Source: Nocardioides anomalus (GTDB lineage Bacteria; Actinomycetota; Actinomycetes; Propionibacteriales; Nocardioidaceae). Taken from it: a stretch of 64,000 bases of DNA. The notes under the pieces were generated by a model. The model worked only from the letters and a program-made list of their open reading frames with translations, searched no databases and was not told the origin of the DNA. Of this stretch, positions 1 through 8,810 are shown in pieces. The DNA is taken from assembly GCF_011046535.1 (NCBI RefSeq), contig NZ_CP049257.1, positions 186,001 to 250,000 of the forward strand, in the 5' to 3' direction. The translations under genes and the position numbers were made by a program. Every line of letters begins with the position of its first letter. The first letter of the stretch is position 1.

Positions 1-1434
1 GGTCGCGCTGGCGGTGGCGCCGGAGTCGTCGGTCACCGTCAACGTCACGGTGTACGCACCGGGGGCGGTGTAGTCATGGCTGACGACGCGCCCGCTGCCG
101 TCGGCGGTGTCGCCGAACGCCCAGCCGTAGGCGACCACGTCGCCGTCGGGGTCGCGTGAGGCGCTCGCGTCGAAGTCGCACGACATCGCGGTGCACGTCG
201 CGGTGAACGAGGCCACAGGGTCCTGCGGAGGCGGCGGGCCGGACGAGACGAGCACCACGGAGTACTCCGCTCCGCCGCCCGCGGCCAGCACTGCCCCGCT
301 CACACCGGGTACGACGACCGGGGTGCTGCGGTTGGTGGTCGTGCCGTCACCGACCTGCCCCGTCGAGTTGTTGCCCCACGCCATCAGCCGGCCGTCGGCG
401 AGCACTGCCGTACCGGTGTCGCGGCCCGAGCCGATCGAGACGACGGACGAGAGGTTGCGGACCGAGACCGGCCGGGTGCGGTTGGTGGTGGTCCCGTCTC
501 CGAGGTTGGCGCGGTAGTTGCGACCCCACGCGGCGACCGTGCCGTCGGCGCGTAGCGCGTAGGAGTGCTGCGCGCCCGCGATGACCTGGATGACTCCGCT
601 CATCACCTGGACCGGCTGGGTGCGGTCGGTCGTCGTGCCGTCGCCGAGCTGGCCGTAGTCGTTGGAGCCCCAGGCCCACACGGTGCCGTCGCTCTTCAGC
701 GCCAATCCGTGGTCTCGGCCCCCCGCCACGTCGACGACGCCGGTCAATGTGCCGACGCGCACCGGTGTCGTACGCCGCACGGTGGTGCCGTCGCCGAGCT
801 GGCCCTCGTCGTTGCGGCCCCAGGCCACGACGGTGCCGCCGGAACGGATCGCGTAGCTCATGTCGCGTCCGGCGGCGATCGACACCGCATCGCTGAGCCC
901 GACCACCGGGACCGGGCTCCGGCGCAGGGTGGTGGAGCCGTCGCCGAGCTGGCCGTCCGCGTTGAGCCCCCACGTCCGGACGGTGCCGTCGCCCATGAGA
1001 GCCAGGGACGAGTTGTGGCCGGTCTCCACGGCCTGGACGCCGGCCAGGCCCGGGACCTGCGTCGGTGTGGGCCGGTTCGCGGTGGTGCCGAGCCCGAGCT
1101 GGCCCTCACCGTTGCTGCCCCACACCCACACCGTGCGGTCGGCGCGCAGCGTGATGACGTGCTCGCGGCCGCCGTGCACGTCGATCACGTCGTCGAGCAG
1201 GGAGACGGGGCCCGGCGTGGGCCGCGCCGTCGTACCGCCGTCACCGAGCTCGCCGAACGAGTTGGCGCCCCACGTCCACGGCACCCCGCCAGAGTCGGCG
1301 AGGGTGGTCGTCGGCGCCGCCCCTTCGGCGAGCGCTGAGGGGCTGGCCTGAGCGAGCCCGGCCGTTCCGAGGGCGACCACGAGCACCGCCGCAGCGCCAC
1401 CCCGCCATGCCACCACGACGCCGTCGGTCCGCAT
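1..1434 (-). CDS. Secreted RCC1-repeat protein with PKD domain (3' end beyond window)
   Basis: Partial gene running off the left edge; 478 codons are visible. The start ATG at 1434 is preceded in frame by a TAG a few codons upstream, so this is the first possible start. Residues 1-30 form a signal peptide (hydrophobic core ending LGTAGLAQA). Seven RCC1-type repeats follow, each carrying a [18 protein letters not shown] core, enough for one complete seven-bladed propeller. A PKD domain then begins (motifs [31 protein letters not shown]). Bacterial RCC1/PKD proteins are typically surface or secreted binding proteins; the ligand cannot be told from sequence. More PKD repeats or an anchor may lie beyond the edge. 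Confidence 0.9.
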   Translation of the reverse strand, partial: MRTDGVVVAWRGGAAAVLVVALGTAGLAQASPSALAEGAAPTTTLADSGGVPWTWGANSFGELGDGGTTARPTPGPVSLLDDVIDVHGGREHVITLRADRTVWVWGSNGEGQLGLGTTANRPTPTQVPGLAGVQAVETGHNSSLALMGDGTVRTWGLNADGQLGDGSTTLRRSPVPVVGLSDAVSIAAGRDMSYAIRSGGTVVAWGRNDEGQLGDGTTVRRTTPVRVGTLTGVVDVAGGRDHGLALKSDGTVWAWGSNDYGQLGDGTTTDRTQPVQVMSGVIQVIAGAQHSYALRADGTVAAWGRNYRANLGDGTTTNRTRPVSVRNLSSVVSIGSGRDTGTAVLADGRLMAWGNNSTGQVGDGTTTNRSTPVVVPGVSGAVLAAGGGAEYSVVLVSSGPPPPQDPVASFTATCTAMSCDFDASASRDPDGDVVAYGWAFGDTADGSGRVVSHDYTAPGAYTVTLTVTDDSGATASAT

Positions 1435-1569
1435 CGTCCAACGCTAGGCGGACGTGCGGCGTGGGGCACCACCCAAATCGGGGACGGGCGTCGCCCGGCA
1501 GGGACGACCCGCGTCGGTCGGCCGCTCATCGGGCTCGATCACCAGGATCCCGGGCACGCCGTCCCGGGT

Positions 1570-1581
1570 CGGGCTAGCCCG
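1570..1581. promoter_or_regulatory. 12-bp perfect palindrome between divergent genes
   Basis: CGGGCTAGCCCG is a perfect palindrome lying between the divergently transcribed RCC1/PKD gene and the NERD-like gene. It could be an operator or a short hairpin. Only the symmetry is seen; function is inference. Confidence 0.3.
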
Positions 1582-1685
1582 GTCGCGTGAGGCGATCCAC
1601 AACTGGACCACGGATCTGCTACTTCTTCTGCGCGTGCTCGGAGCCCGCACGTACGGTCTGAGCGTCCACAGACAAGGAGGCCCGG

Positions 1686-2150
1686 ATGGCAGAGCTGGCA
1701 GCGACGGACGTCGATCTGGTGATCGAACGGGCGTTGGCCGATCTGCCGTTCGACGACTGGCAGGTCGTCGACACCCGGGGCGCCGCGAAGGGGCTGCGCG
1801 CGGACTTCGTGGTCGTCGGCCCGCCCGGCGTGTTCGTCATCGAGTGCGGCGTGCCGCACGTCAAGGACCGGGCGCGCGCCAAGCAGCTGATGCGCCTGCT
1901 GGACGCCGCCCACGGCGTGGCCGACCTGGCCGGCGTACGCCGCGACGAGGTGCACCCCGTCCTCTGCCTCACCGGCGCCGAGCCCGAGGACTCCTGGAAC
2001 CGCGGCGTCACCGTCTGCGGCACCGTCAACCTGGCCGACACGCTGGTCTTCAAGCGCGACCGGCTCGAGCGCGCCGAGGTCGTGGCCGCCGCCGCCACGC
2101 TCGACAAGGCCCTGCTGGCCGCGGCCGGCCGGGGCAAGCACCGGGCCTAG
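1686..2150 (+). CDS. NERD-like domain protein, probably degenerate
   Basis: A 154-residue cytoplasmic protein. ATG at 1686 sits 5 nt after a strong Shine-Dalgarno AAGGAGG (1674-1680), and a TACGGT -10 candidate lies at 1652. Residues 39-56 (ADFVVVGPPGVFVIECG) match the central strand-turn-strand of NERD (nuclease-related) domains, where the consensus reads D-VVVGPxGVFVIExK. Here the position of the catalytic Lys is Gly (E-C-G), so nuclease activity is doubtful. The protein is little more than this domain, without the helicase, kinase or zinc-ribbon partners NERD often has. It stands alone between divergent and convergent neighbours. Assignment rests on one motif. Confidence 0.75.
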   Translation: MAELAATDVDLVIERALADLPFDDWQVVDTRGAAKGLRADFVVVGPPGVFVIECGVPHVKDRARAKQLMRLLDAAHGVADLAGVRRDEVHPVLCLTGAEPEDSWNRGVTVCGTVNLADTLVFKRDRLERAEVVAAAATLDKALLAAAGRGKHRA

Positions 2151-2254
2151 CTCGTCGCCTCTCTGCGGTCGCGCCACAGCCGGGCGATGCGCTCGGCGAC
2201 CCGGCTATCTGCGCGTGCTCCGAGATGCGGAGCGGCAGCCACCGGCGACGATGA

Positions 2255-2271
2255 CGTGATTCCCGATCACG
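2255..2271. terminator. Small hairpin between convergent genes
   Basis: CGTGAT-tcccg-ATCACG forms a 6-bp stem with a 5-nt loop in the 154-bp gap between the NERD-like gene and the convergent toxin cassette. It has no T tract, so a terminator role is only plausible. Nothing else is evident in 2151-2304. Confidence 0.3.
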
Positions 2272-2304
2272 AGGCGCGATGCCGGAAGCCCCCCCTGTCG
2301 AAGT

Positions 2305-2619
2305 TCAGGCTGCTACGACCACGAGCAGCGGCTCGTTCACGTCTCCGTCTGGGTCCAGGTCGAAGTCGAGCGGGGTGCCCGGCTCCACGGGCCAGGCGTT
2401 CTCGAGGTCGAGGGGCCACCTGCTCCATACGAGCTTCGAGCGATGCCGCGAGGCGAACGCCTCGTAGACCTGTCGCCCGAGCCGCTGCTTCTCCGCCGGA
2501 GATCGGATGCCGTCGTTAAGGCCCCACCCGATGTGCCCCAGGACGTAGCAACCGAAGGCCGTGAACTCCTCCTCCATGTCGTCCAGCGCCTGGGCGACGT
2601 CGGCATCGTCGGCGCTCAC
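2305..2619 (-). CDS. Putative immunity protein of the ESX-type toxin
   Basis: A 104-residue protein with GTG start at 2619 overlapping the TGA of the toxin gene (GTGA), so it is translationally coupled as last gene of the cassette. It is acidic (near its N terminus DDADVAQALDDMEEEFTAF) with no signal peptide or membrane segment, which fits a cytoplasmic immunity protein that neutralises a toxin tip. I do not recognise a named family. The call is inferred from position directly after the toxin, small size and charge. The central part (GWGLNDGIRSPAEKQRL) and the proline-rich C-terminal part give no further clue. Confidence 0.7.
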   Translation of the reverse strand: MSADDADVAQALDDMEEEFTAFGCYVLGHIGWGLNDGIRSPAEKQRLGRQVYEAFASRHRSKLVWSRWPLDLENAWPVEPGTPLDFDLDPDGDVNEPLLVVVAA

Positions 2620-3908
2620 AGGACTGGGTTCCCGGCGAGCGGCACCTTGATGGGGCGGCTGGTGCCGTTGGAGATGACCGCGTAGGGGCCGGTGGTCAAA
2701 GGGTCCGGCCGCGAGCCCGGCGGGTAGCCATCCATCACCCTGATCTGGCGGCCGCGATGCGCCTCGTCGAGGTACTTCACGCCGACGCCCTCGGAGGTGG
2801 GTGCCACCGGCCAACCCTCGCACAGCGCCCGCACATCGGCCTTCGACAAGCCGCGCAGGTCTTGGGCATCGAGAAGCTCCGGTTGGCGGACGAGGGCGCG
2901 GAGCCGCTCGACGCGCGCGACCCGCTCCGCCTTGTACGTCGAGACCAGCGTCAACCGGGCGTTGCGGAACACCGCCAGCTCGCGCGTGACCTCGCCGAGC
3001 GTCGAGGTCGCGGCTCGCAGCGGCGCAGCGGCGGTGACCGCGAGCTCGCGCAGCGTCTCGAGGATCCGCAGGAACCGGGGCGCGGCGGCGGCGATGCGGG
3101 CCGCGTTGGCGGCGGTGGCGCCGGCGGTGGCGAGGCCGGCGGTGGCCAGGCCGAGGAGGAGGCCGGCGCCCTCGATGACGAGGGTGTCGCGGATGAGGTC
3201 GTGGACCAGGTCGAGGATCTCCTCGCGCTGGCGTTCGACGTGGGTGGCGTAGTCGTCGCAGGCCTGCGCCAGGTCGCGGCAGGAGTCGGCCACGGTGCGG
3301 CAGCGGCGGGCCATGGCGTGGGTGACGGCCAGGGCGGCGGGGACCTCGGGGGCGCGGAGGCGGTCGAGGGCGGTGGCGGCGGTGGCGCAGTAGAGGGCGT
3401 GGTCGTCCACGCTCAGGGCCGCCGCGCGCCAGGCCGAGGCGGCCGACCTCAACGTCGGCACGGACGCGTCGGGCCAGACGAACCCCTCGACGTGGTCGAG
3501 GATCCAGGCCGCCCAGTCCGGGAACGACGAGGAGTCCGCGCCGAGCACGGAGGGGAGCGAGGCGGGCAGGACGGCGACCGGGCCGGAGACGCAGTGGGCG
3601 CCGGTCCAGACGGTGCGCCCCGAGAGCACGGCGTGGGACTCGGCCCGGCCGTGGTTGTCCAGCGAGGTGGCGGCGAGGCGGCCGCAGGCGGCGAAGCCGT
3701 CGACGAGACCGACGAGCGCCGCGAGGGCGGCGGCGGCCGCGGCGTCGTAGGCGGACGCGAAGGGCGCGGACGCCGACGAGTCGCCCGCCATGCCGCCGGT
3801 GCGGGCGAGGCGGGCGACGAGCGTGTCGTGGGTGCGGGCGGCGTCCTGGTTGGCGCGCTCGAAGGCCTCCGCGCCATCGACGTACGACCGGCTCTCGACG
3901 GCGATCAC
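2616..3908 (-). CDS. ESX/type VII-type polymorphic toxin
   Basis: A 430-residue protein; GTG start at 3908 overlaps the TGA of the preceding gene. Residues 1-240 are Ala-rich and helical with short spacer loops, like the delivery domains of type VII (WXG/LXG/PPE-like) polymorphic toxins. Residues about 235-275 form a Gly/Ala-rich hydrophobic hairpin (EGAGLLLGLATAGLATAGAT). Residues about 345-430 look like a separate small toxin domain rich in Gly, Pro and basic residues (HRGRQIRVMDGYPPGSRPDP, ending PLAGNPVL). The domain resembles small RNase-like toxin tips, but I cannot name the family. Two small helical proteins precede it and a probable immunity gene follows. No secretion machinery gene (EccC, EccD) is in the window. 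Confidence 0.75.
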   Translation of the reverse strand: MIAVESRSYVDGAEAFERANQDAARTHDTLVARLARTGGMAGDSSASAPFASAYDAAAAAALAALVGLVDGFAACGRLAATSLDNHGRAESHAVLSGRTVWTGAHCVSGPVAVLPASLPSVLGADSSSFPDWAAWILDHVEGFVWPDASVPTLRSAASAWRAAALSVDDHALYCATAATALDRLRAPEVPAALAVTHAMARRCRTVADSCRDLAQACDDYATHVERQREEILDLVHDLIRDTLVIEGAGLLLGLATAGLATAGATAANAARIAAAAPRFLRILETLRELAVTAAAPLRAATSTLGEVTRELAVFRNARLTLVSTYKAERVARVERLRALVRQPELLDAQDLRGLSKADVRALCEGWPVAPTSEGVGVKYLDEAHRGRQIRVMDGYPPGSRPDPLTTGPYAVISNGTSRPIKVPLAGNPVL

Positions 3909-4210
3909 CGGACCGACTCCCAGTTGGCGGTGTTGGTGGCGGCGGCCTCGGCGTACGCCTCCGCGGCCAGGTGCACGGCGCGCCGCAGGGCGGTGAGCGC
4001 CTCGTGCATGTCGTCGTACGCCGCCGACCAGGCCCGGTGCGCGTCGAGGTGGGCGAGGGCCGCCTCGCCCTGCCAGAGCGCGTGCAGGCGCGCCACCCGC
4101 CAGCGCAGGTCGCCGACGACCTCGGACACCGACGACTCGACGGACGTCAGCGACTCGACCACCTCGCGGGCCCGCGCGAGGTCGACCGAGTAGGCGAAGG
4201 ACGCACTCAC
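3905..4210 (-). CDS. Small helical ESX-partner protein
   Basis: A 101-residue all-helical protein. Its GTG start (4210) overlaps the stop of the preceding WXG-like gene and its stop overlaps the toxin start. It has heptad-like hydrophobic spacing, a central ARLHALWQGEAALAHLDAHR segment with the W-x-G turn (WQG) typical of WXG100 proteins, and no signal peptide. In type VII systems such small partners pair with the toxin's N-terminal domain to make the secretion substrate. Here it probably forms a helical complex with the toxin or with the 97-residue protein encoded upstream. The family is inferred from fold features and gene order. Confidence 0.75.
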   Translation of the reverse strand: MSASFAYSVDLARAREVVESLTSVESSVSEVVGDLRWRVARLHALWQGEAALAHLDAHRAWSAAYDDMHEALTALRRAVHLAAEAYAEAAATNTANWESVR

Positions 4211-4500
4211 AGCAGCGCGCCCAGTGAGGCGGAGACCGCGCCGTCCACGGCGCCCGCGTCGGACAAGAACAGCGAGAGCCCCTCGGCCAGCCCGGTCAGC
4301 GAGGACGCGACCCGGGCCGAGGAGTCGAGCCAGTCCTCCCACGCGTCGGCGAAGGCGGAGGCGGCGGCCCCGTGCCAGGAGTCCAGGAGCGCGTCCACCT
4401 CGCCGGCGGCCCGGGCGCGGGCCCCGCTCAGGTCCGAGCCGGCCCGCCGGACGTCGGCGACGCAGGCGTGGAACTCCGGTCGCGAGAACTCGATCGTCAT
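4207..4500 (-). CDS. WXG100-like protein
   Basis: A 97-residue protein of WXG100 size with the turn motif WHG inside DALLDSWHGAAASAFADAW, which is the ESAT-6-like pattern (helix, W-x-G, helix). ATG at 4500 is preferred; two GTG codons lie 6 and 9 nt further upstream (4506, 4509) and add only three residues. First gene of the four-gene cassette, coupled to the next gene by a GTGA overlap, and divergent from the glucoamylase gene 77 bp away. Predicted small secreted or chaperone-like partner of the toxin in type VII export. Confidence 0.8.
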   Translation of the reverse strand: MTIEFSRPEFHACVADVRRAGSDLSGARARAAGEVDALLDSWHGAAASAFADAWEDWLDSSARVASSLTGLAEGLSLFLSDAGAVDGAVSASLGALL

Positions 4501-4577
4501 GGGCACCACGCTGCCCCGGATCCGGGCCGCTGAGCGGGCGGGAGAGCAATCTGTGGAGAACGGGGTACTCGCACCAG

Positions 4578-6665
4578 ATGGACCGTCGCCCCCTCGTCGC
4601 CGCCACCGCCGTCGCCGCCCTCGCCGCCGCGCTCGTCAGCCCGACCGCCGCCGCGCACGCGGAGAGACCCGAGAAGACGGGCAAGGGCTTCACCGAGGCC
4701 GACAAGGCCGGGTTCGGCACGGCGCGCGGCCGCGACAGCAAGGTGTGGTTCACCCTGCAGGGCGGCCGGGTCAGCGAGGTCTTCTACCCCGACCTCAGCA
4801 CCCCGAGCGTGCGCACCCTCGAGCTGACCGTCACCGATCAGGGCAGGACGGACCAGCAGAGCAGCGACATGACCACGGTCGTGAGCCGCCCGGACGAGCG
4901 CAGCCTGCGGTTCACCCAGGTCAGCACGGACCGCGACGGCCACTACCGGGTCACCGAAGAGCTCGTCACCGACCCGGCCCGCAGCGCGGTGGTCATCCAC
5001 GTGCGGCTGGAGTCCCTCGACGGTGCGGCGCACGAGCTCGGCGTGGAGTACGACCCGGCGCTCGGCAACGGCGGCGCCGGCGACCGCGGGCACAGCACCC
5101 AGCGCGTGCTCAAGGCCGAGGACGAGAAGGCCCGGGTGGCCAGCGCCCTCGTGGCCAGCCCGGCCCTGACCGAGGCGAAGGACGAGAAGAAGGGCGACCT
5201 CGTCCAGACCGCGACGCTCCCGACGACCGGCGGCGAGAGCACGATCAGCCTCGGCTTCGGCCGCAGCGACCAGGACGCCGCCCGCACGGCCAAGGCGGCG
5301 AGCGGCCAGCCGTGGGCGACCACGGCCGCGGCGTACGACCAGGGCTGGCACGACTACCTCGGCAGCCTCAAGCCGGTCCCGGCCAGCGCGCAGGCCATCA
5401 CGCGGCAGTACGACGCGAGCGCGCTCGTCCTGGCCGCCGGCGAGGACAAGCGCAACCCGGGCGCCTTCGTGGCCAGCCCGTCCGTGCCCTGGGTCTGGGG
5501 CGACGAGATCAAGGACCTGAGCAGTCCGAGCGCGTCGTACCACGAGGTGTGGTCGCGCGACCTCTACCAGATCGGGACGGCTCTCTACGCCATGGGCGAC
5601 ACCGCGGCGGCCCAGCGCGCGGTCCGGTGGCTGTTCCGGACCCAGCAGAAGAAGGACGGCTCGTTCCCGCAGAACTCCGACACCGACGGCACCGAGGAGT
5701 GGACCGAGCTCCAGATGGACCAGGTCACGCTGCCCATCGCGCTCGCGCACCTGGTCGGCCAGACCGACGGGCGCACCTACCGCGGCATCAAGAAGGCGGT
5801 CCGCTTCCTGCTCCACTTCCGCGACGAGGAGACCGGCCGCAAGGCGCCGTACTCGCCGCAGGAGCGCTGGGAGAACCAGTCCGGCTACTCCCCGGCGACC
5901 ATCGCGGCCCAGATCGACGGCCTGGTCACCGGTGCCGCGATCGCCCGCGACAAGGGCGACGCCAAGCTGGCCCGGCGCTGGGAGCGCACGGCCGACCGCT
6001 GGGCCCGCAAGGTCAAGGGCTGGACGATGACGACCAACGGCCCGCTCAGCGCCGCGCCGTACTTCGTGCGCGTGACCAAGGACGGCAAGCCCGACAAGGG
6101 CACGCGCTACGCCATCGGCGACGGCGGCCCGGCGCGCGCCGACCAGCGCCGCGTGGTGGACCCGAGCTTCCTGGACCTGGTCCGCTTCGGGATCCTCGAC
6201 CCGCAGGACCCCGACGTCCTCAACTCGCTCGCCGTGGTCGACGGCGACCTCAAGGTCGACACCCCCAACGGCAGCTTCTGGCACCGGTTCTCCTTCGACG
6301 GCTACGGGGAGAAGGCGAACGGCGACGAGTGGGAGATCACCGACGACGGCAGCCGCGAGACCTTCGGGCGCGGCTGGCCGCTGCTGGCCGGCGAGCGCGG
6401 TGAGTACGCCGTGCAGGCGGGCCAGAGCGGCGCGCCGTACCTGCAGGCCATGGCCAACGCTGCCAGCGCGAGCGACATGATCGCCGAGCAGGTCTGGGAC
6501 GGCCGGCCGCCGACCGACGCCGCGACCCACCTGGCGGGTGAGGGGACCCGCTCGGCCACGCCCCTGCTCTGGTCGCACGCGGTGCTCGTCCGGCTGGCCT
6601 GGACCATCCAGAACGGGCGCCCGGTGGACCAGCAGGCCGTCGTCGCGGACCGATATCCCCGATGA
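4578..6665 (+). CDS. Secreted glucan 1,4-alpha-glucosidase (GH15)
   Basis: A 695-residue secreted enzyme. ATG at 4578 opens a signal peptide (RRPLVAATAVAALAAALVSP, cleavage likely after AAAHA). Residues about 35-265 match the N-terminal beta domain of bacterial glucoamylase/glucodextranase and about 280-690 the GH15 (alpha/alpha)6 barrel. Visible active-site segments are YHEVWSRDLYQ near 320, TEEWTELQMD near 372 (catalytic acid region) and IAEQVWDG near 636, where the Glu of the AEQ.WD motif is the catalytic base of GH15. It releases glucose from the non-reducing ends of extracellular alpha-glucans. It is not linked in an operon to the glycogen genes further on. Confidence 0.93.
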   Translation: MDRRPLVAATAVAALAAALVSPTAAAHAERPEKTGKGFTEADKAGFGTARGRDSKVWFTLQGGRVSEVFYPDLSTPSVRTLELTVTDQGRTDQQSSDMTTVVSRPDERSLRFTQVSTDRDGHYRVTEELVTDPARSAVVIHVRLESLDGAAHELGVEYDPALGNGGAGDRGHSTQRVLKAEDEKARVASALVASPALTEAKDEKKGDLVQTATLPTTGGESTISLGFGRSDQDAARTAKAASGQPWATTAAAYDQGWHDYLGSLKPVPASAQAITRQYDASALVLAAGEDKRNPGAFVASPSVPWVWGDEIKDLSSPSASYHEVWSRDLYQIGTALYAMGDTAAAQRAVRWLFRTQQKKDGSFPQNSDTDGTEEWTELQMDQVTLPIALAHLVGQTDGRTYRGIKKAVRFLLHFRDEETGRKAPYSPQERWENQSGYSPATIAAQIDGLVTGAAIARDKGDAKLARRWERTADRWARKVKGWTMTTNGPLSAAPYFVRVTKDGKPDKGTRYAIGDGGPARADQRRVVDPSFLDLVRFGILDPQDPDVLNSLAVVDGDLKVDTPNGSFWHRFSFDGYGEKANGDEWEITDDGSRETFGRGWPLLAGERGEYAVQAGQSGAPYLQAMANAASASDMIAEQVWDGRPPTDAATHLAGEGTRSATPLLWSHAVLVRLAWTIQNGRPVDQQAVVADRYPR

Positions 6666-6771
6666 GGGGTACGCCGCGGGGGCGCTCGGTCCAGACCGGT
6701 GGTTTCGGGGACTACCACAAGCGGTAGGAGTTCGCTTGAGTTCGGACGAAGTTCTTGGGGGGTTCCAACTC

Positions 6772-7731
6772 ATGCAGCTCTCGTGGAGTGATCCGCGCCT
6801 GTCCGTGGCCAGCGACACCCGTCGCACGGCGCGCTACCGCCTGCTCCAGTCCTGGTACCGCGAGCAGGTGCTCGGCGCCGGCTACGGCGAGTACCGCGTC
6901 AACGGCGGCACCCGTCCGCTCGGCAGCCTGCTGTCGCTGCGCGACGTCAAGGAGCGGCCCGGCGTCAACTTCCTGACGCTGACCGCAGCGGACTACGCCA
7001 TGGAGCGCGCGGAGCTGGTGCAGGCCGCCGGGGGAGCGGTCGACCAGGCGCGCCTGGAACGCAACATGCTCTCCAGCCTGCCGATGGCCTTCTCGATCTT
7101 CGGCGAGCTGCGCGCGCAGCCCGACCGCGGTCTCGACGTGGTGCGCGCCTTCCTCGACCCGCACGCGGTCGCGGTCGACGTCATGGAGTGCGCGTGGCGC
7201 CCGGCGGTCGACGTGCTCGGCGACCGCTCCGGCTTCGACGCGGCCGTGGTGACCCGGCGTGCCGACGGGCGGCGGCACCTGGTCGGCGTCGAGGTGAAGT
7301 ACACCGAGCAGTTCAACCACACCATCTACAACAGCGACGGCTACCGGCAGGTCCACGAGTACAGCGGGTGGTTCCACCCCGGCACGGCCCGCCCGCTCGT
7401 CGGCCCCGCCACCAACCAGCTCTGGCGCACCAGCCTGCTGGCCGCAGCCTGCGCCCAGCGTGGCGTCATGGGCGTGGAGTCGGCGTCCGTGGTCATCATG
7501 TGCCTGGGCGAGGACCCCGACGCCGCCCGCGCGCTGGCCGGCGTCAGCGCCGCGCTGCGCGACCCGTCCGAGCACTGCCGCATCGTGTCCCTGGAGTCGT
7601 TCGTGGCCGGCGTCCGTGAGGGCCTCGGGCCGCAGGCGCACTGGGCCGACGCGTTCGCCGGGCGCTACCTCGACCCGCCCTTCATCGAGGCCGAGATGCC
7701 CGACGACGACTCGGCCTCGCTGGAGCTCTAG
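6772..7731 (+). CDS. PD-(D/E)XK nuclease-like protein
   Basis: A 319-residue cytoplasmic protein. ATG at 6772 follows a G-rich stretch (6756-6761) that could serve as ribosome binding site. The frame stays open upstream, so a somewhat longer N terminus cannot be excluded. Near residues 154-178 it reads FDAAVV ... LVGVEVKYTEQF, the D-(x)n-ExK core of PD-(D/E)XK enzymes, with both acids and the Lys kept. The flanking pattern (KYTE, Tyr/His-rich HTIYNSDGYRQVHEYSGWF) resembles PGN_0703-type members of the superfamily. No methylase or helicase partner lies beside it. Its biological target is unknown. Confidence 0.8.
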   Translation: MQLSWSDPRLSVASDTRRTARYRLLQSWYREQVLGAGYGEYRVNGGTRPLGSLLSLRDVKERPGVNFLTLTAADYAMERAELVQAAGGAVDQARLERNMLSSLPMAFSIFGELRAQPDRGLDVVRAFLDPHAVAVDVMECAWRPAVDVLGDRSGFDAAVVTRRADGRRHLVGVEVKYTEQFNHTIYNSDGYRQVHEYSGWFHPGTARPLVGPATNQLWRTSLLAAACAQRGVMGVESASVVIMCLGEDPDAARALAGVSAALRDPSEHCRIVSLESFVAGVREGLGPQAHWADAFAGRYLDPPFIEAEMPDDDSASLEL

Positions 7732-7781
7732 GACGCAGGTCACCTTGTGTGCCCGCGATCGTCGGGCACTGTGGATGGGTC

Positions 7782-8471
7782 ATGTCCGACCCCACCCCTG
7801 ATTTCCCCAGACTCGACATCGACTGGGTCAAGACCCTGGCCGGTGCGCTGGCGGCGGTCACCACCGCCGTCCTGCTGTCGACCCTCGGCGCCGTCGGCAC
7901 GCTCATCGGCGCCGCGCTCGGCAGCGTCGCAGCGACGGTCGGCAGCGCGTTGTACGCCCAGGGGCTGGCCCGCAGCCGGACCGCCGTACGCCGGGCCAGC
8001 GAGTCCGCGCGCCTGCGGCTCAGCCCCGAGGCCGAGGCCCGGGAGCAGCCCCGGCCGTGGTCCGAGCGGCTGCGCGGGCTGCCGTGGCGACGGGTCGCGC
8101 TCGTCGCGGGCGCCACGTTCGCGGTGGTGGTGGTCGCCCTGACCGCCTTCGAGGCCGTCGCCGGGCGCAGCGTCTCGTCGTACACCGGCGGCAGCGGTCG
8201 CGACCAGGGCACCACCCTCGGCGGCGTGACCGGCAACAGCGGTGGCGGCCGGCACCACCAGAGCCCGGAGCAGCAACCGACGAAGGGCCCGAGCGGCTCG
8301 GCCACGCCGAGCGAGGAGCCGTCCGCCAGCGAGGAGCCCTCGGACGAGCCCACGCCGACCCCGACGCCGAGCACGCCCGAGGAGCCGACCCCGACGCCCA
8401 CCCCGACGCCCTCGCCGACCGGCTCGCCCACGGCGACGCCCACCGCGCCGAGCAGCAGCCCGACGCCGTGA
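7782..8471 (+). CDS. Membrane protein with Thr/Pro-rich extracellular tail
   Basis: A 229-residue protein. Residues about 17-60 carry a first hydrophobic hairpin (ALAAVTTAVLLSTLGAVGTL and GAALGSVAATVGSALY), and about 105-123 a second membrane segment (VALVAGATFAVVVVALTAF). After residue 150 the chain turns into Gly/Ser then Glu/Pro/Thr repeats (TPTPTPS, EEPTPTPTP), a cell-wall-spanning low-complexity tail. The GTG of the next gene overlaps its TGA. I recognise no family; such two-part membrane/tail proteins are common and poorly characterised in this group of actinomycetes. Confidence 0.8.
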   Translation: MSDPTPDFPRLDIDWVKTLAGALAAVTTAVLLSTLGAVGTLIGAALGSVAATVGSALYAQGLARSRTAVRRASESARLRLSPEAEAREQPRPWSERLRGLPWRRVALVAGATFAVVVVALTAFEAVAGRSVSSYTGGSGRDQGTTLGGVTGNSGGGRHHQSPEQQPTKGPSGSATPSEEPSASEEPSDEPTPTPTPSTPEEPTPTPTPTPSPTGSPTATPTAPSSSPTP

Positions 8472-8800
8472 CCCCCCGCGAGCGCATCGCCGAGGAGCGC
8501 GAGCGCACCGAGGTGCGGCTGGCCCGGATGCGCAGCGACCACGAGGGGTTCGTCGAGGCCTCGCTCCACTCCAACGCCGACGACGAGCACGACCCCGAGG
8601 GCGCGACCATCGCCTTCGAGCGCTCCCAGGTCGCGACCCTCGCCCGCCAGCTGACCCACCAGCTCGCCGAGCTCGACGCGGCCCGGGAGCGCCTCGACGC
8701 CGGGACGTACGGCGCGTGCGAGCGCTGCGGGGCGCCGATCCCCGAGGGTCGCCTGGAGGCCCGTCCCGCGGCCCGGACGTGCGTGGCCTGCGCTCGCTAG
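8468..8800 (+). CDS. DksA/TraR-family zinc-finger protein
   Basis: A 110-residue protein starting at GTG 8468, which overlaps the upstream stop. Residues 1-75 form a coiled-coil-like charged region (ERIAEERERTEVRLARM ... LAELDAARERLDAGTYG) and residues about 83-108 a four-cysteine zinc finger (CERCG ... CVACAR). This is the DksA/TraR C4 layout in which the finger sits at the base of a coiled coil that enters the RNA polymerase secondary channel. Actinobacterial members often lack the Asp pair at the DksA tip, so a transcriptional role is inference. Confidence 0.88.
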   Translation: MTPRERIAEERERTEVRLARMRSDHEGFVEASLHSNADDEHDPEGATIAFERSQVATLARQLTHQLAELDAARERLDAGTYGACERCGAPIPEGRLEARPAARTCVACAR

Positions 8801-8803
8801 TCT
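8798..8803 (+). promoter_or_regulatory. -10 element of leaderless gene at 8811
   Basis: TAGTCT fits TANNNT and ends 7 nt before the GTG start at 8811, overlapping the stop codon of the zinc-finger gene. This supports a leaderless transcript and the chosen start. Confidence 0.5.
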
Positions 8804-8810
8804 GAGCGGG

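Noticed and set aside
565..1338. Long plus-strand open frames opposite the RCC1/PKD gene
   Set aside because: They are antisense to regular RCC1 repeats and give low-complexity Arg/Ala/Val products; the minus-strand frame alone shows signal peptide and repeat motifs.
2757..4193. 478-codon plus-strand open frame over the toxin cassette
   Set aside because: Product is Gly/Arg/Val-rich without domains; the opposite strand carries four coupled, family-like genes.
8290..8470. Pro/Thr codon repeat as possible CRISPR or minisatellite
   Set aside because: The repetition follows from TPTP/EEP coding in the membrane-protein tail and has no regular spacers.
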